A stretch of 23,337 bases of DNA from JAVEVH01 sp034005145 (GTDB taxonomy: Bacteria > Patescibacteriota > Dojkabacteria > SC72): assembly GCA_034005145.1 (NCBI GenBank), contig JAVEVH010000007.1, positions 1 through 23,337 on the forward strand. Direction: 5' to 3'. Position numbers and translations under genes: made by a program. Below the pieces are notes generated by a model. The model saw only the letters and a list, made by a program, of their open reading frames with translations, searched no databases and was not told the origin of the DNA. How positions within the stretch are numbered: the stretch's first letter is position 1; every line of letters begins with the position of its first letter. Shown piece by piece: positions 6,989 through 14,855 of the stretch.

Positions 6989-8173
6989 ATGATAAAAAGG
7001 AAATCAAGAATTAAAGCATACTCTCTATTAGAGATGTTACTAGTGATGGCTATTCTTGTTGTTTTTGGTGCTTTTGGTGCAGGAGGGTTTCTAGGCTTTA
7101 GAGAAACTACACTGGTAAAAGAGAATGTGGAAGTATTAAAGCAGGATATACTATTAGCTCAACAGAAATCTATGCTTTTAGAAAAGGATATTGATGATAA
7201 CTGGTTATATGGTATTGGGTTAGACTTTTCAAATATTAGTGAAGGTTCGTATGAAATGTTTAGATGGTGTTCTCCATTTACAGAATTTGGTAATTCAGTT
7301 ACTAGATCGAAGATATTAGGATGGGATCCAAGTCAAAATATAGGGGATACTGTAACAGAGGTCGGAGTATTAGGAGTATCTGATGTGTATGCACAAAACT
7401 ATATAGATCCTACTTTACCTGTTTTGGATGATGATGATTCTTCTTGCACCTATATCCCTTATCCTAATAAGTGCCCAAGGGGGAGATTTGCCCCAGCTTG
7501 CTGCATTGTATATTGCCCAGCAGGAATGTGTTGTAATCCTCGATACACATCTACATACTGTACTGCCCAAAGTACTTACTGCCTTTGTGGTACTGACCCT
7601 TGTTGTACCTGTGTAGAATCTTGTCCTCAGACTGAGATACCAAATCAGGAAGACGAGGAAGACGAAGAAGATGTAGAGGGGGCTTTAGCTCCATTTATAA
7701 ACGGTTTCTTACCTGTAGGGGAAGATACACCATATACCTCTCAATGTACACCTGGTGCTACTTCCTTGGTTAAGATTACAGGGCAAGCTGCAGATAGATT
7801 TGTAGATATTGGAGACATTCAATTATTAGGAGACCCATCTGTTCAAATTAAATATTTAGTCTTTGAAGCTGTTACAGGAAAAGCTTTTCTATACGGTAAT
7901 GGAGGATATGTTGCTAACTATCTACCTGATGGTACACCTCTTAATCCTGAGGATATGCAGATATTAGATATTGCTATTACAAGAACAAGGAGCTCTAAGT
8001 TTGATTTATTATCAATATATCCAGGTTCCGGAACAATTGTTCATCATGTATATACTGATAAAGATTTGTATAAGACGGGGGATACAGGCGATACGATAAC
8101 TGTAAATGGTAAGACATATAGTAGATTCGGAGTATTTGATGATATTAGTTCATACAGGGAGTATGATGATTAA
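6989..8173 (+). CDS. GspH/FimT-like minor pilin with cysteine-rich insert
   Basis: Prepilin-like leader MIKRKSRIKA followed by YSLLEMLLVM, with Glu at +5 of the predicted mature protein. Residue -1 is Ala, not the usual Gly. After the N-terminal helix, a KEN...QDILLAQQKSM helical stretch resembles GspH/FimT pseudopilins. Residues 153-212 form an insert with 14 cysteines in 60 residues, including CC and CxC pairs. It is bounded by DDDD (147-150) and by an acidic stretch at 221-230. The pilin-like beta domain seems to resume around residue 250 and runs to 394, so the Cys block looks inserted into a pilin. ATG 6989 was chosen over TTG 6977 because it gives a normal leader and leaves the ACTGTCC element untranslated. 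First gene of the minor pilin group; the next gene overlaps it. Confidence 0.8.
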   Translation: MIKRKSRIKAYSLLEMLLVMAILVVFGAFGAGGFLGFRETTLVKENVEVLKQDILLAQQKSMLLEKDIDDNWLYGIGLDFSNISEGSYEMFRWCSPFTEFGNSVTRSKILGWDPSQNIGDTVTEVGVLGVSDVYAQNYIDPTLPVLDDDDSSCTYIPYPNKCPRGRFAPACCIVYCPAGMCCNPRYTSTYCTAQSTYCLCGTDPCCTCVESCPQTEIPNQEDEEDEEDVEGALAPFINGFLPVGEDTPYTSQCTPGATSLVKITGQAADRFVDIGDIQLLGDPSVQIKYLVFEAVTGKAFLYGNGGYVANYLPDGTPLNPEDMQILDIAITRTRSSKFDLLSIYPGSGTIVHHVYTDKDLYKTGDTGDTITVNGKTYSRFGVFDDISSYREYDD

Positions 8174-8681
8174 ACATATAAAAAATTACAAAGGATTAGG
8201 GTTTGTAGAGGCTTTAATTGCTTTGTCTGTTTCTGGTGTTGTTGCTGTTGTCTTGATGGGTATCTCTGCTGAAGCAATTAGAGAGTTAAGGAAATTAGAT
8301 ATGCAAGACTCTATTGCACAAGTAGCTGTTTCTACGGCTGTACAATTGCAAGATTTGGCTATCAAACAAGCTTATCAAAATCCTGAGGGAAATATCTTTT
8401 ATGAAACTACTATGCAAAGGTGCTATACATTAGATTCTGCTGGTGTTTTTAATCCCAATGAAGGGTTTAATCAAACTGCCGTGCCTAGGGAAGAGTATAT
8501 GAATTCTTTAGCAGAGGGAGAGGATGAATATTTTAGAGTAATGTGTGTAGAACATAAAACGGATTCTGATAGAAGAAAGATATTGGTTAAAATTATTTCT
8601 GGCTCAAATAGAGTCGAAGGTAAAGTGACTAATAATAAGGATGTTAAAGATTATGAACATTTTGCAATTATAAACCTATGA
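8166..8681 (+). CDS. PilV/GspI-like minor pilin
   Basis: Class III signal peptide: basic leader MIKHIKNYKG, cleavage after Gly10, mature LGFVEALIALS with Glu at +5, then a hydrophobic helix of about 20 residues (VSGVVAVVLMGISAEAI). The 'VEALIALSV' context is typical of PilV/GspI proteins. About 171 aa with two cysteines in the globular part. ATG 8166 overlaps the previous stop by 8 bases, like three other junctions in the window; ATG 8163 is equally possible. The longer frame from 8106 would put a long hydrophilic tail before the leader and is unlikely. The stop TGA overlaps the next start (ATGA). Probable part of the priming or tip complex with its neighbours. Confidence 0.78.
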   Translation: MIKHIKNYKGLGFVEALIALSVSGVVAVVLMGISAEAIRELRKLDMQDSIAQVAVSTAVQLQDLAIKQAYQNPEGNIFYETTMQRCYTLDSAGVFNPNEGFNQTAVPREEYMNSLAEGEDEYFRVMCVEHKTDSDRRKILVKIISGSNRVEGKVTNNKDVKDYEHFAIINL

Positions 8682-9376
8682 GAAGTATAAAAAGAAAATA
8701 TAAAGGATTTAGTTTAATAGAGTTATTACTAACAATGATGATATTAACAGTCATTATGTTGTTAGTTGCTACTACTCTCAATACTGTAATAAAGGTATCT
8801 AATGCTACTAATAGCAAAAATACTGCTAGGAGTAATATGTTGTATATTATGGATTTTTTAAGCAGAGCTTTAACTAATGCTGAGTTAGCAGATGTATATA
8901 TGTATAATTCTAGTACCATACGTTCATTAGGTGAGGGCCCAGCTGGCGAATTATCTATCCTCACTCCTGCTGGTGTAGGTTCAGTATATGAAGATGGGAA
9001 ATTAGAAGATACTGACTTTGTAGGAAATGAGATACATATTAAATTATATGGATATTCTGACTGGACATGTATAGGCTATTTTGAGGATAGAGGTGGTTAT
9101 GGATATCTAGTAAGAACAGTGTATGAGGGAGACATGGGTAATGATCATAGCCAATGTTTTAGTGAGAGTGCGGTTATAACCCCAATGCATTCATTTATGA
9201 TTGATGTAGAGAACTTTAATCTAGAGTATATTGCTGTAGGTGATGGAGAAAATAGATTGTTTTTAATAAATGCAACACTAAATCCTTTGTACTGGCCAGT
9301 TAGAGATACTTTCCCAGTTACACGTACGATATCAAGGCAATCGGTAGTATCTACTAAAGCTTTGACATGGTATTAA
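8678..9376 (+). CDS. PilW/GspJ-like minor pilin
   Basis: Leader MRSIKRKYKG, cleavage after Gly10, mature FSLIELLLTMMIL with Glu at +5, followed by a long hydrophobic helix and a helical SNMLYIMDFLSRAL stretch typical of PilW/GspJ. The C-terminal half is a beta-rich globular region with cysteines in the WTC and QCF contexts, probably a disulfide. 232 aa, a usual size. It overlaps the preceding gene by the ATGA junction, implying translational coupling. It sits in the order H-I-J-K-like seen in many minor pilin operons. Confidence 0.8.
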   Translation: MRSIKRKYKGFSLIELLLTMMILTVIMLLVATTLNTVIKVSNATNSKNTARSNMLYIMDFLSRALTNAELADVYMYNSSTIRSLGEGPAGELSILTPAGVGSVYEDGKLEDTDFVGNEIHIKLYGYSDWTCIGYFEDRGGYGYLVRTVYEGDMGNDHSQCFSESAVITPMHSFMIDVENFNLEYIAVGDGENRLFLINATLNPLYWPVRDTFPVTRTISRQSVVSTKALTWY

Positions 9377-9395
9377 TTAATTGTTAATTTAATAT

Positions 9396-10331
9396 ATGAA
9401 TATGAAAACAAGAAAAAATTATTCTGGTCAGGCTATTGCTATTATTATGGTTGTACTTGTTGTTGCTACTGTAATAGGAGCATCTCTGTACTCTAGAATG
9501 CTAAAGAATCGAGATGCTGTTACTGAAACGAAAGAATCCTCAAGAGCATTAGAACAGGCAGATAGTATTTTAGATTTAATAGTATCAAGTGATTTAGGAC
9601 TGGTACAGGGACAGTTTGAATCATGCCTTGCAGCAGGAAGTTGTGAGTTTACTAGCTTAAGTGGTTTTCAACAATCTGTACCTGCAATAGACTCAGGTCT
9701 TGCCAATCAAATAACAGATCTTTGTGAATATTCTTTAGAGGATAAGGATTCTGCTATAAATATCAAAGTAGAATATGCTGGGATTGAAGATTATAAAGAG
9801 TGGAATGTAGGTTCTGTTATGGCTATTAGAGTTGGGGGATTGGGAATATCATCAGTTTGTAATATGACATTAGGATTTAAATCTGCTGATGATGTAGATC
9901 AACTATTTACAGTTAAGAGGGTATATGCAAACAGTGATGGAACTGTAAAACCATATGAAGAAAATGATATGTTACTTTACTGCTATGCAACTGATGGAGT
10001 ATGTTCTGCCCCAGTAGCCCCTTCTACCTCAATAGTTAACACGTTTTCTCCAAGTAATTCGACATTACAAATCGATATGGGAAGCTCAAGTGGTGGATAC
10101 TCTCTTTACGAAATCCGTGTACTTCCTTTGTATGGGAAGTTAGGGGTGTCTGTAGCAGTTGATGAGTGTGCAGCTTTATCACTACACAATTATAAAGTGA
10201 CAGCAACAGTTAATTGCAAAGGAGATGAAAGGGCTATGGAGGTCATTATTCCAAATGTAAGTAACTTAGGTTACCCTGCTCTCTTTGATTATACAATTTA
10301 TAATGCAACAGGAATTTTAAAACCAAATTAA
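9396..10331 (+). CDS. PilX/GspK-like minor pilin lacking Glu+5
   Basis: Basic leader ending in NYSG, then QAIAIIMVVLVVATVIG, a hydrophobic helix with no Glu at +5. After it comes YSRMLKNRDAVTETKESSRALEQADSIL, matching the PilX/GspK pattern of a charged helix with Arg, Ala and Glu following the membrane segment. GspK-type pseudopilins lack Glu5 and cap the pseudopilus, so this is the candidate pilus-tip subunit. Known fact: absence of Glu5 in GspK. Inference: tip position here. 311 aa, larger than most minor pilins, with about seven cysteines in the extracellular part. Starts at ATG 9396 or 9402; a TAATAT ending 6 bases before 9402 slightly favours the latter. Confidence 0.68.
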   Translation: MNMKTRKNYSGQAIAIIMVVLVVATVIGASLYSRMLKNRDAVTETKESSRALEQADSILDLIVSSDLGLVQGQFESCLAAGSCEFTSLSGFQQSVPAIDSGLANQITDLCEYSLEDKDSAINIKVEYAGIEDYKEWNVGSVMAIRVGGLGISSVCNMTLGFKSADDVDQLFTVKRVYANSDGTVKPYEENDMLLYCYATDGVCSAPVAPSTSIVNTFSPSNSTLQIDMGSSSGGYSLYEIRVLPLYGKLGVSVAVDECAALSLHNYKVTATVNCKGDERAMEVIIPNVSNLGYPALFDYTIYNATGILKPN

Positions 10332-10349
10332 TTTTAACTTATTCAAATT

Positions 10350-10733
10350 ATGGCAGATACAAAGAAAATATTAATAGTAGAAGATGAGAAAGCACTATTA
10401 GACTCATATGCAGAGTTGGTAGAATCTGCAGGTCATGTTGCTATGAAGGCAGCTGATGGATATCAAGGATTAGATATGTTAGCTAACAATCTAGATCAGA
10501 TTGATATTGTACTTTTAGATTTAATGATGCCTGGTGTAGATGGTTTAGAGGTGTTAAAAACTATTAAAAACAATGAAGATAAATATGGTAAGATGCCTAT
10601 CATTATTCTAACCAATATGACTAGTGAATCAGTAGTAAAAGAAGCATTCAATATTGGTGCTACATCATACTTAGTAAAAACAGATTTAGACTATGAGGGA
10701 TTAGTAAAAGAATTAGACAAATTTATAGGTTAA
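10350..10733 (+). CDS. Stand-alone response regulator receiver (CheY/PilG-like)
   Basis: Single REC domain with all key residues: acidic pair E11/D12 in ILIVEDE, phospho-acceptor D57 in LLDLMMPG, T88 in IIILTN and K110 in YLVKTD. There is no output domain; 127 aa is the bare domain. Such proteins act through protein contacts. In other bacteria PilG and PilH control pilus extension and retraction motors, and the position inside the pilus locus suggests a similar role here. No histidine kinase is present in the window. It sits 18 bases after the minor pilin group and just before the first transmembrane-adhesin module. Confidence 0.9.
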   Translation: MADTKKILIVEDEKALLDSYAELVESAGHVAMKAADGYQGLDMLANNLDQIDIVLLDLMMPGVDGLEVLKTIKNNEDKYGKMPIIILTNMTSESVVKEAFNIGATSYLVKTDLDYEGLVKELDKFIG

Positions 10734-10749
10734 AAACTGCTAAATTTAA

Positions 10750-10755
10750 TATAGT
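10750..10755 (+). promoter_or_regulatory. -10-like box (TATAGT) before the 568-aa membrane protein
   Basis: TATAGT ends 6 bases before GTG 10762, in a 28-base spacer after the receiver gene. The arrangement is similar to the leaderless starts of pilT and the prepilin peptidase but the hexamer is weaker, so this is tentative. Confidence 0.35.
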
Positions 10756-10761
10756 TTTAAA

Positions 10762-12468
10762 GTGAAGGAATTAAAAATAAAGAGAGGGGCTATTAAATTA
10801 ATAGCTCTTATTCTATCTTCAGTTATTCTTCTGTTTTTACTATTTTGGCTAGGGTTCTCTTTCTTTTCTATGAGAAGTGATAATCCATATCTTGGAATGT
10901 TTGTAGATTTTAAAGGAGATTCACTTGCAGAGAAAGTAAAAAACGATTTTCCTACTAGAGATGGGAAGTACCTTGAATACTCTTTCTTAATAACATTAGA
11001 ACAGTTCTCTGAAACTGAAGAAGGTTATAAAATAACAGGTGTTCCATACAGTTATAACTATTATTATGATACAAGAGATGAAGCGAGATTTGAGTATTTT
11101 TTGGATAAAGATAAGGGGAAATTTGATTTTAGTCAGGTTGAATGGAATGATTCTTTAGTTGTTAAGTTGAAATATAGATTGGATCAAGATTTTGCTTATT
11201 TCTGGGAATTCTCTCTTTGTACTATCAAAAAGACATACTCAAATCTATTCAATTTAGATAATCCTTGCGCTAGAGGCAATTGCTTTGTTGCAAGGGAGGT
11301 CAATCAGTGGAGTATAGAAACACAAAATAAAGATTTGGTTGAAAAGGCAGAATTCATTTCAAACTATGACAAGGATTCTTTAGTCAGAGGTCTTCTGAAT
11401 TTCTATATAACCGATGACTTTGCATATTTTGATGATTCTATGTTTAAGAAACAAGCTTTCCAAATTTCAAAACCAGATGGGTCTTTTCAGTTTGATAATA
11501 ACTTTGTAAAAGAAAATACTGCATCAAACAGTAATTTATCTATATATTGGCTAATTAGTGGATTGTCAGAAATTTTTAATAAAAAATATACAGAATATGA
11601 AGAGATAGATATGCTTTCGTATATGAGAAATATCCTTTCATACACGAAGGAGGAGATATCTGAGACATTCTTGAATTGTAAGGTGTCTTATGAAATAGTT
11701 TCCAATCTAAAGGATTGTAAGGAAGAAGTATGTCAAGAGATTAAAGAGAGTGCCTTTGATTACTGTAAAAGGAGTATTGAATCAGAGATAGCATCTTATG
11801 CTAATGAGTATGATGATTTCCAAGGCTATCATAGAGAAGCTAGTGACTCAATATTCTTATTCTATTTGCCTTCTGAGATGATTTATTACAATACTATGAT
11901 AAATGAAATGGGTCTCTCAGAAAAAGAATATGAAGAACAAACTATTGATAAATATTATGTAAAAGCAGCCACACTTAACGATAAAAGTCCCTCTGTTGTA
12001 GGTCAATGCATATTATTAAAGGATATAGAAAATATGAACAATGCTTTTAGTAACCAAACATATGCAAATAAGAAAGAGATTTTACTCTCAGGTTTACCTG
12101 ATTTTAATACCCTATGTCAGAATTATAAAAAAGATGTGTACTGTTCTTTAGGTGCTGCAGAGAGATTAATATGTGCAGATGCCTTAACAACTTCTAGACC
12201 TGAGATAGGAAGAGAGATTCTTTTGGATATCTTTTATTCTTCTTACTTTGAAAGTCCTGCATCAATAAAAATACAAGCTTATGAAGCATTAAGAAATAGT
12301 CCCAATTTTAATGTATCTAGAAATGGACTTGTTAAGTTAGATGAATATGGATACTTTGTATCAAGAGTAGAAACAGAGAGTGTTGAAGGTATTACGGTAT
12401 TAAATATTGCAAATATGTTAGATTCCTATTACTTTATAAATATTTTTAATAAATTAGGAGATGAATAA
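10762..12468 (+). CDS. Single-pass membrane protein of unknown family, partner of the first cysteine-rich protein
   Basis: No family recognised. It starts at GTG 10762, has a basic N-terminus (KELKIKRGAIK) and one strong membrane helix at about residues 11-34. The remaining ~530 residues are predicted outside the cell by the positive-inside rule. That part is charged and mainly helical, with about a dozen scattered cysteines, including NPCARGNC and KDCKEEVC, which may form disulfides. No lipobox. The last 8 bases overlap the next gene (ATGAATAA), so the two are likely translated together. The same arrangement, a TM protein followed by a large Cys-rich secreted protein, is repeated at 14856-19023. 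I infer an anchor, chaperone or assembly partner for the secreted protein. Confidence 0.7.
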   Translation: MKELKIKRGAIKLIALILSSVILLFLLFWLGFSFFSMRSDNPYLGMFVDFKGDSLAEKVKNDFPTRDGKYLEYSFLITLEQFSETEEGYKITGVPYSYNYYYDTRDEARFEYFLDKDKGKFDFSQVEWNDSLVVKLKYRLDQDFAYFWEFSLCTIKKTYSNLFNLDNPCARGNCFVAREVNQWSIETQNKDLVEKAEFISNYDKDSLVRGLLNFYITDDFAYFDDSMFKKQAFQISKPDGSFQFDNNFVKENTASNSNLSIYWLISGLSEIFNKKYTEYEEIDMLSYMRNILSYTKEEISETFLNCKVSYEIVSNLKDCKEEVCQEIKESAFDYCKRSIESEIASYANEYDDFQGYHREASDSIFLFYLPSEMIYYNTMINEMGLSEKEYEEQTIDKYYVKAATLNDKSPSVVGQCILLKDIENMNNAFSNQTYANKKEILLSGLPDFNTLCQNYKKDVYCSLGAAERLICADALTTSRPEIGREILLDIFYSSYFESPASIKIQAYEALRNSPNFNVSRNGLVKLDEYGYFVSRVETESVEGITVLNIANMLDSYYFINIFNKLGDE

Positions 12469-14830
12469 AAACGTAAAGACTATAATAAAAGAGTTCCTTA
12501 TTGTACTATTTGTAACCATAATTCCATTCTTATTCATTTCTTCTGCAAGTGCATGGGAGGGATGTTGTAAGCCAAGCACTTCAACGGAATATAGTGGAAT
12601 ATATGATACTGTAACGGATTGCTGTTATTCATATGAAGATAACGATGAATGTTGTACTGCCGGAGATGCAGACGAGTCCGGCTGTAATACGATAATTCCA
12701 TGCCCTTCTTGTGATGACGATGATGATGGAGACGATGATGATGATGATGATGAAGTTTGTAATAGGTGCACATTAAAAGAGTGTCCTAATCCTCCTCTTT
12801 CAGATAATGGAGAAGAGATTTATAAATTTAAAGACTTTTACTCTTGTCAAGACAGTGGAACATGTACAGATTGGCACTATCGTGATTGTTTTGAACAACC
12901 AAGTAATAAACCCACAGTATCATTGACAGTATATCCAAATAGTTTAAAAACTACATACGGTTTTGTATCTACTACACATACTGGGGCTGGCAAAGGTGAT
13001 GATTCTGTAAATGAACCTATTAGAATGATAGGTAGGTATACAGATAGCTCTGCAGGCGAGATAGAAGCGCTATATGTATGGTTTAGTAATACAGCCACCA
13101 TGCCTACTACGCCTAAGTATGTAGATTTAAATGGAGATTCAGGTCAAGCTGCAAAAACAGCATCTAAGACACAGTATGGCTTTATGATGCATAAAGAGGG
13201 TACATCATGGAAACCATATGTACCAAGTATTGTTGGATCTAGTGCGGGAGATAAATGGGTTAAGGCACCATATTCTGGTAACCAGTTTAGTATTAAGGGC
13301 CCTGATGGTCAAACAATGGTAAATGTAACAATATTGGGAGTAAGAACAGAAGGAAGCTCTATCGTATTAGAGTTTAATGTAAGTTTTAATACCGTCAATC
13401 CAGTTCAAGATGGTATATATAATATATTTATGATGGGAAATGATGTATTTGGTTTTACCCCATATGATAACTATGATGCATATCCTGAAGTAAAAAATAA
13501 AATAGGTGATTATTGGGCCCCTGAACTTATTAGATATTTTGATCAATGGATAGATAGTAATAGAGATTGGAATATAGATTTAAACGCTCCTTCTTTTAGT
13601 AATTTTGATGTATCAGTTAGTGGGAAGACCAAGTTAGAATTTACATGGGATATTAGAGATAATTTAGCTTTATATGGGATTGTAGGTAATTTATATATTG
13701 ATGATAATTTTAAGAATGTACAACCTTTTACGACTACAGTACTTAGTGGAGGTACAGTCAATGTAACATCTCCATATACTCCGCACACCATTGAAAGTAG
13801 TAAGGTAGGCCATTTAGAAACAGATTACCTATTTAAAATCTTAGGGACAGATGGGACAGGTACCGCAAGTATTGATGTAGGTTCCAACAGAGAGGGTTTC
13901 ATATACCTTTATGTAACAGGATTTGATAGAGGAGGAAATGTTACCGCCAGTAGCTATCTTTCTTTTGATTTAAGAGATTGGATGGCGACACAGGGTGGCC
14001 TACTCTACTCTAAAGATGGTATTGATGTTACAAGTAGAGTCTTAGAGGATGCATATCTCTCATTATGGAATCCAATTTCCTACATTAGAAACTTTGATGA
14101 AAAGACTTCAGATATTTCTAGCGAATTAGTGGGAGACTTACTCCCTGTAGACCCATTAGCTCCCAAAAAGAGCACTGAGACAGAGTCATATATGGTAAGG
14201 CCATATAGAGTGAAAGATATTTCAAGCTACTATTCTCTTTTGAAAAATGCATTTGAGAGAAAGGAAAAGAGTATTAATACAAGCCAACTACCACAAGGAA
14301 CATCTTTGTTAACAGGTCTTCTTGTAACAAATAGCTCTACAAATATTCGAGTACTTGATAGAACAGGTAATCTTACAGTTGGGACTCCTGCGACTCCTTT
14401 CACCTGTAATGGTAAAGGTATATTCTTTGTGTCAGGTAATTTAACAATTAATGGGAGTATTCTTAATTCTAATGCTAATAAAGATGCATGTATATTTGTA
14501 GTAAGGGGAGAGGTAATAGTTATGCCAGGTGCTCATGTCTCTGGTTTAAGTCAAATACAATACGATCCTATAAATGCATACATATTAACAGACAAGGGTT
14601 TTACCATAAATGAAGAAACAGCTACATTCCCAACTACAGATGGGTTATATGTCGGGGGTGGTATTCATTCCTTAGAGGGTGTTACTTTAAATAGATATCT
14701 TAAATTAGCAGATAGATTACTATTCCCAGCATTTGTTGTAGATCATCATTCTAAATATGGAATATTCGCAGGTGAATTATTCGGTACACAGGTTAACTTA
14801 CAAAAAGTTGAAGTAGGGTTAAAACCTTAA
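12461..14830 (+). CDS. Large secreted cysteine-rich protein, first of two paralogues (putative pilus-associated adhesin)
   Basis: Sec signal peptide with the hydrophobic core at 12-26 and cleavage after SASA (residue 31). Residues 35-143 hold 15 cysteines, with CC pairs and an acidic run D85-D89, G90, D91-E98. From about 143 to 520 it matches the 1062-aa paralogue, with shared blocks such as DC(F/Y)E(Q/R)PS, GFMM, YVPS, FTP.DNY, YWAP and (Y)..IVGN(L/I)Y. Those blocks look like beta-sandwich, Ig-like domains. A region near 649-690 (C649, FFVSGNLTING, VVRGEVIV) looks beta-helical. The last 63 residues (727-789) align without gaps with the paralogue, 35 of 63 identical by hand count, and include DHH.KYG. 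No membrane anchor or sortase motif at the C-terminus. Function is not known; an adhesin or pilus-tip role is inferred from the locus. Confidence 0.75.
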   Translation: MNKNVKTIIKEFLIVLFVTIIPFLFISSASAWEGCCKPSTSTEYSGIYDTVTDCCYSYEDNDECCTAGDADESGCNTIIPCPSCDDDDDGDDDDDDDEVCNRCTLKECPNPPLSDNGEEIYKFKDFYSCQDSGTCTDWHYRDCFEQPSNKPTVSLTVYPNSLKTTYGFVSTTHTGAGKGDDSVNEPIRMIGRYTDSSAGEIEALYVWFSNTATMPTTPKYVDLNGDSGQAAKTASKTQYGFMMHKEGTSWKPYVPSIVGSSAGDKWVKAPYSGNQFSIKGPDGQTMVNVTILGVRTEGSSIVLEFNVSFNTVNPVQDGIYNIFMMGNDVFGFTPYDNYDAYPEVKNKIGDYWAPELIRYFDQWIDSNRDWNIDLNAPSFSNFDVSVSGKTKLEFTWDIRDNLALYGIVGNLYIDDNFKNVQPFTTTVLSGGTVNVTSPYTPHTIESSKVGHLETDYLFKILGTDGTGTASIDVGSNREGFIYLYVTGFDRGGNVTASSYLSFDLRDWMATQGGLLYSKDGIDVTSRVLEDAYLSLWNPISYIRNFDEKTSDISSELVGDLLPVDPLAPKKSTETESYMVRPYRVKDISSYYSLLKNAFERKEKSINTSQLPQGTSLLTGLLVTNSSTNIRVLDRTGNLTVGTPATPFTCNGKGIFFVSGNLTINGSILNSNANKDACIFVVRGEVIVMPGAHVSGLSQIQYDPINAYILTDKGFTINEETATFPTTDGLYVGGGIHSLEGVTLNRYLKLADRLLFPAFVVDHHSKYGIFAGELFGTQVNLQKVEVGLKP
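12713..12754 (+). repeat. GAT/GAC trinucleotide run coding for poly-Asp
   Basis: Fourteen codons, almost all GAT or GAC, interrupted by one GGA and ended by GAA, encoding five Asp, Gly, seven Asp, Glu inside the cysteine-rich head of the 789-aa protein. Being a trinucleotide repeat it could change length by slippage without breaking the frame. It could bind Ca2+ or act as a spacer. A shorter GAT run codes for DDDD at 7427-7438 in the Cys-rich minor pilin. Confidence 0.75.
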
Positions 14831-14855
14831 GAGAAAAAATTAGAGCAAATAAGAT

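Noticed and set aside
8106..8165. Longer N-terminus for the PilV-like pilin
   Set aside because: It would put about 20 hydrophilic residues ahead of a normal short prepilin leader and lies entirely within the previous gene.
8679..8681. Possible UGA-to-glycine recoding, as in some CPR lineages
   Set aside because: TGA here ends the PilV-like gene at an ATGA overlap with a good prepilin start, and no recognised gene needs in-frame TGA to be complete.
12534..12773. Minus-strand open frame coding for a His-rich peptide
   Set aside because: It is the reverse complement of the GAT/GAC run in the 789-aa gene; the His run is only the mirror of poly-Asp codons, with no start signal or family match.
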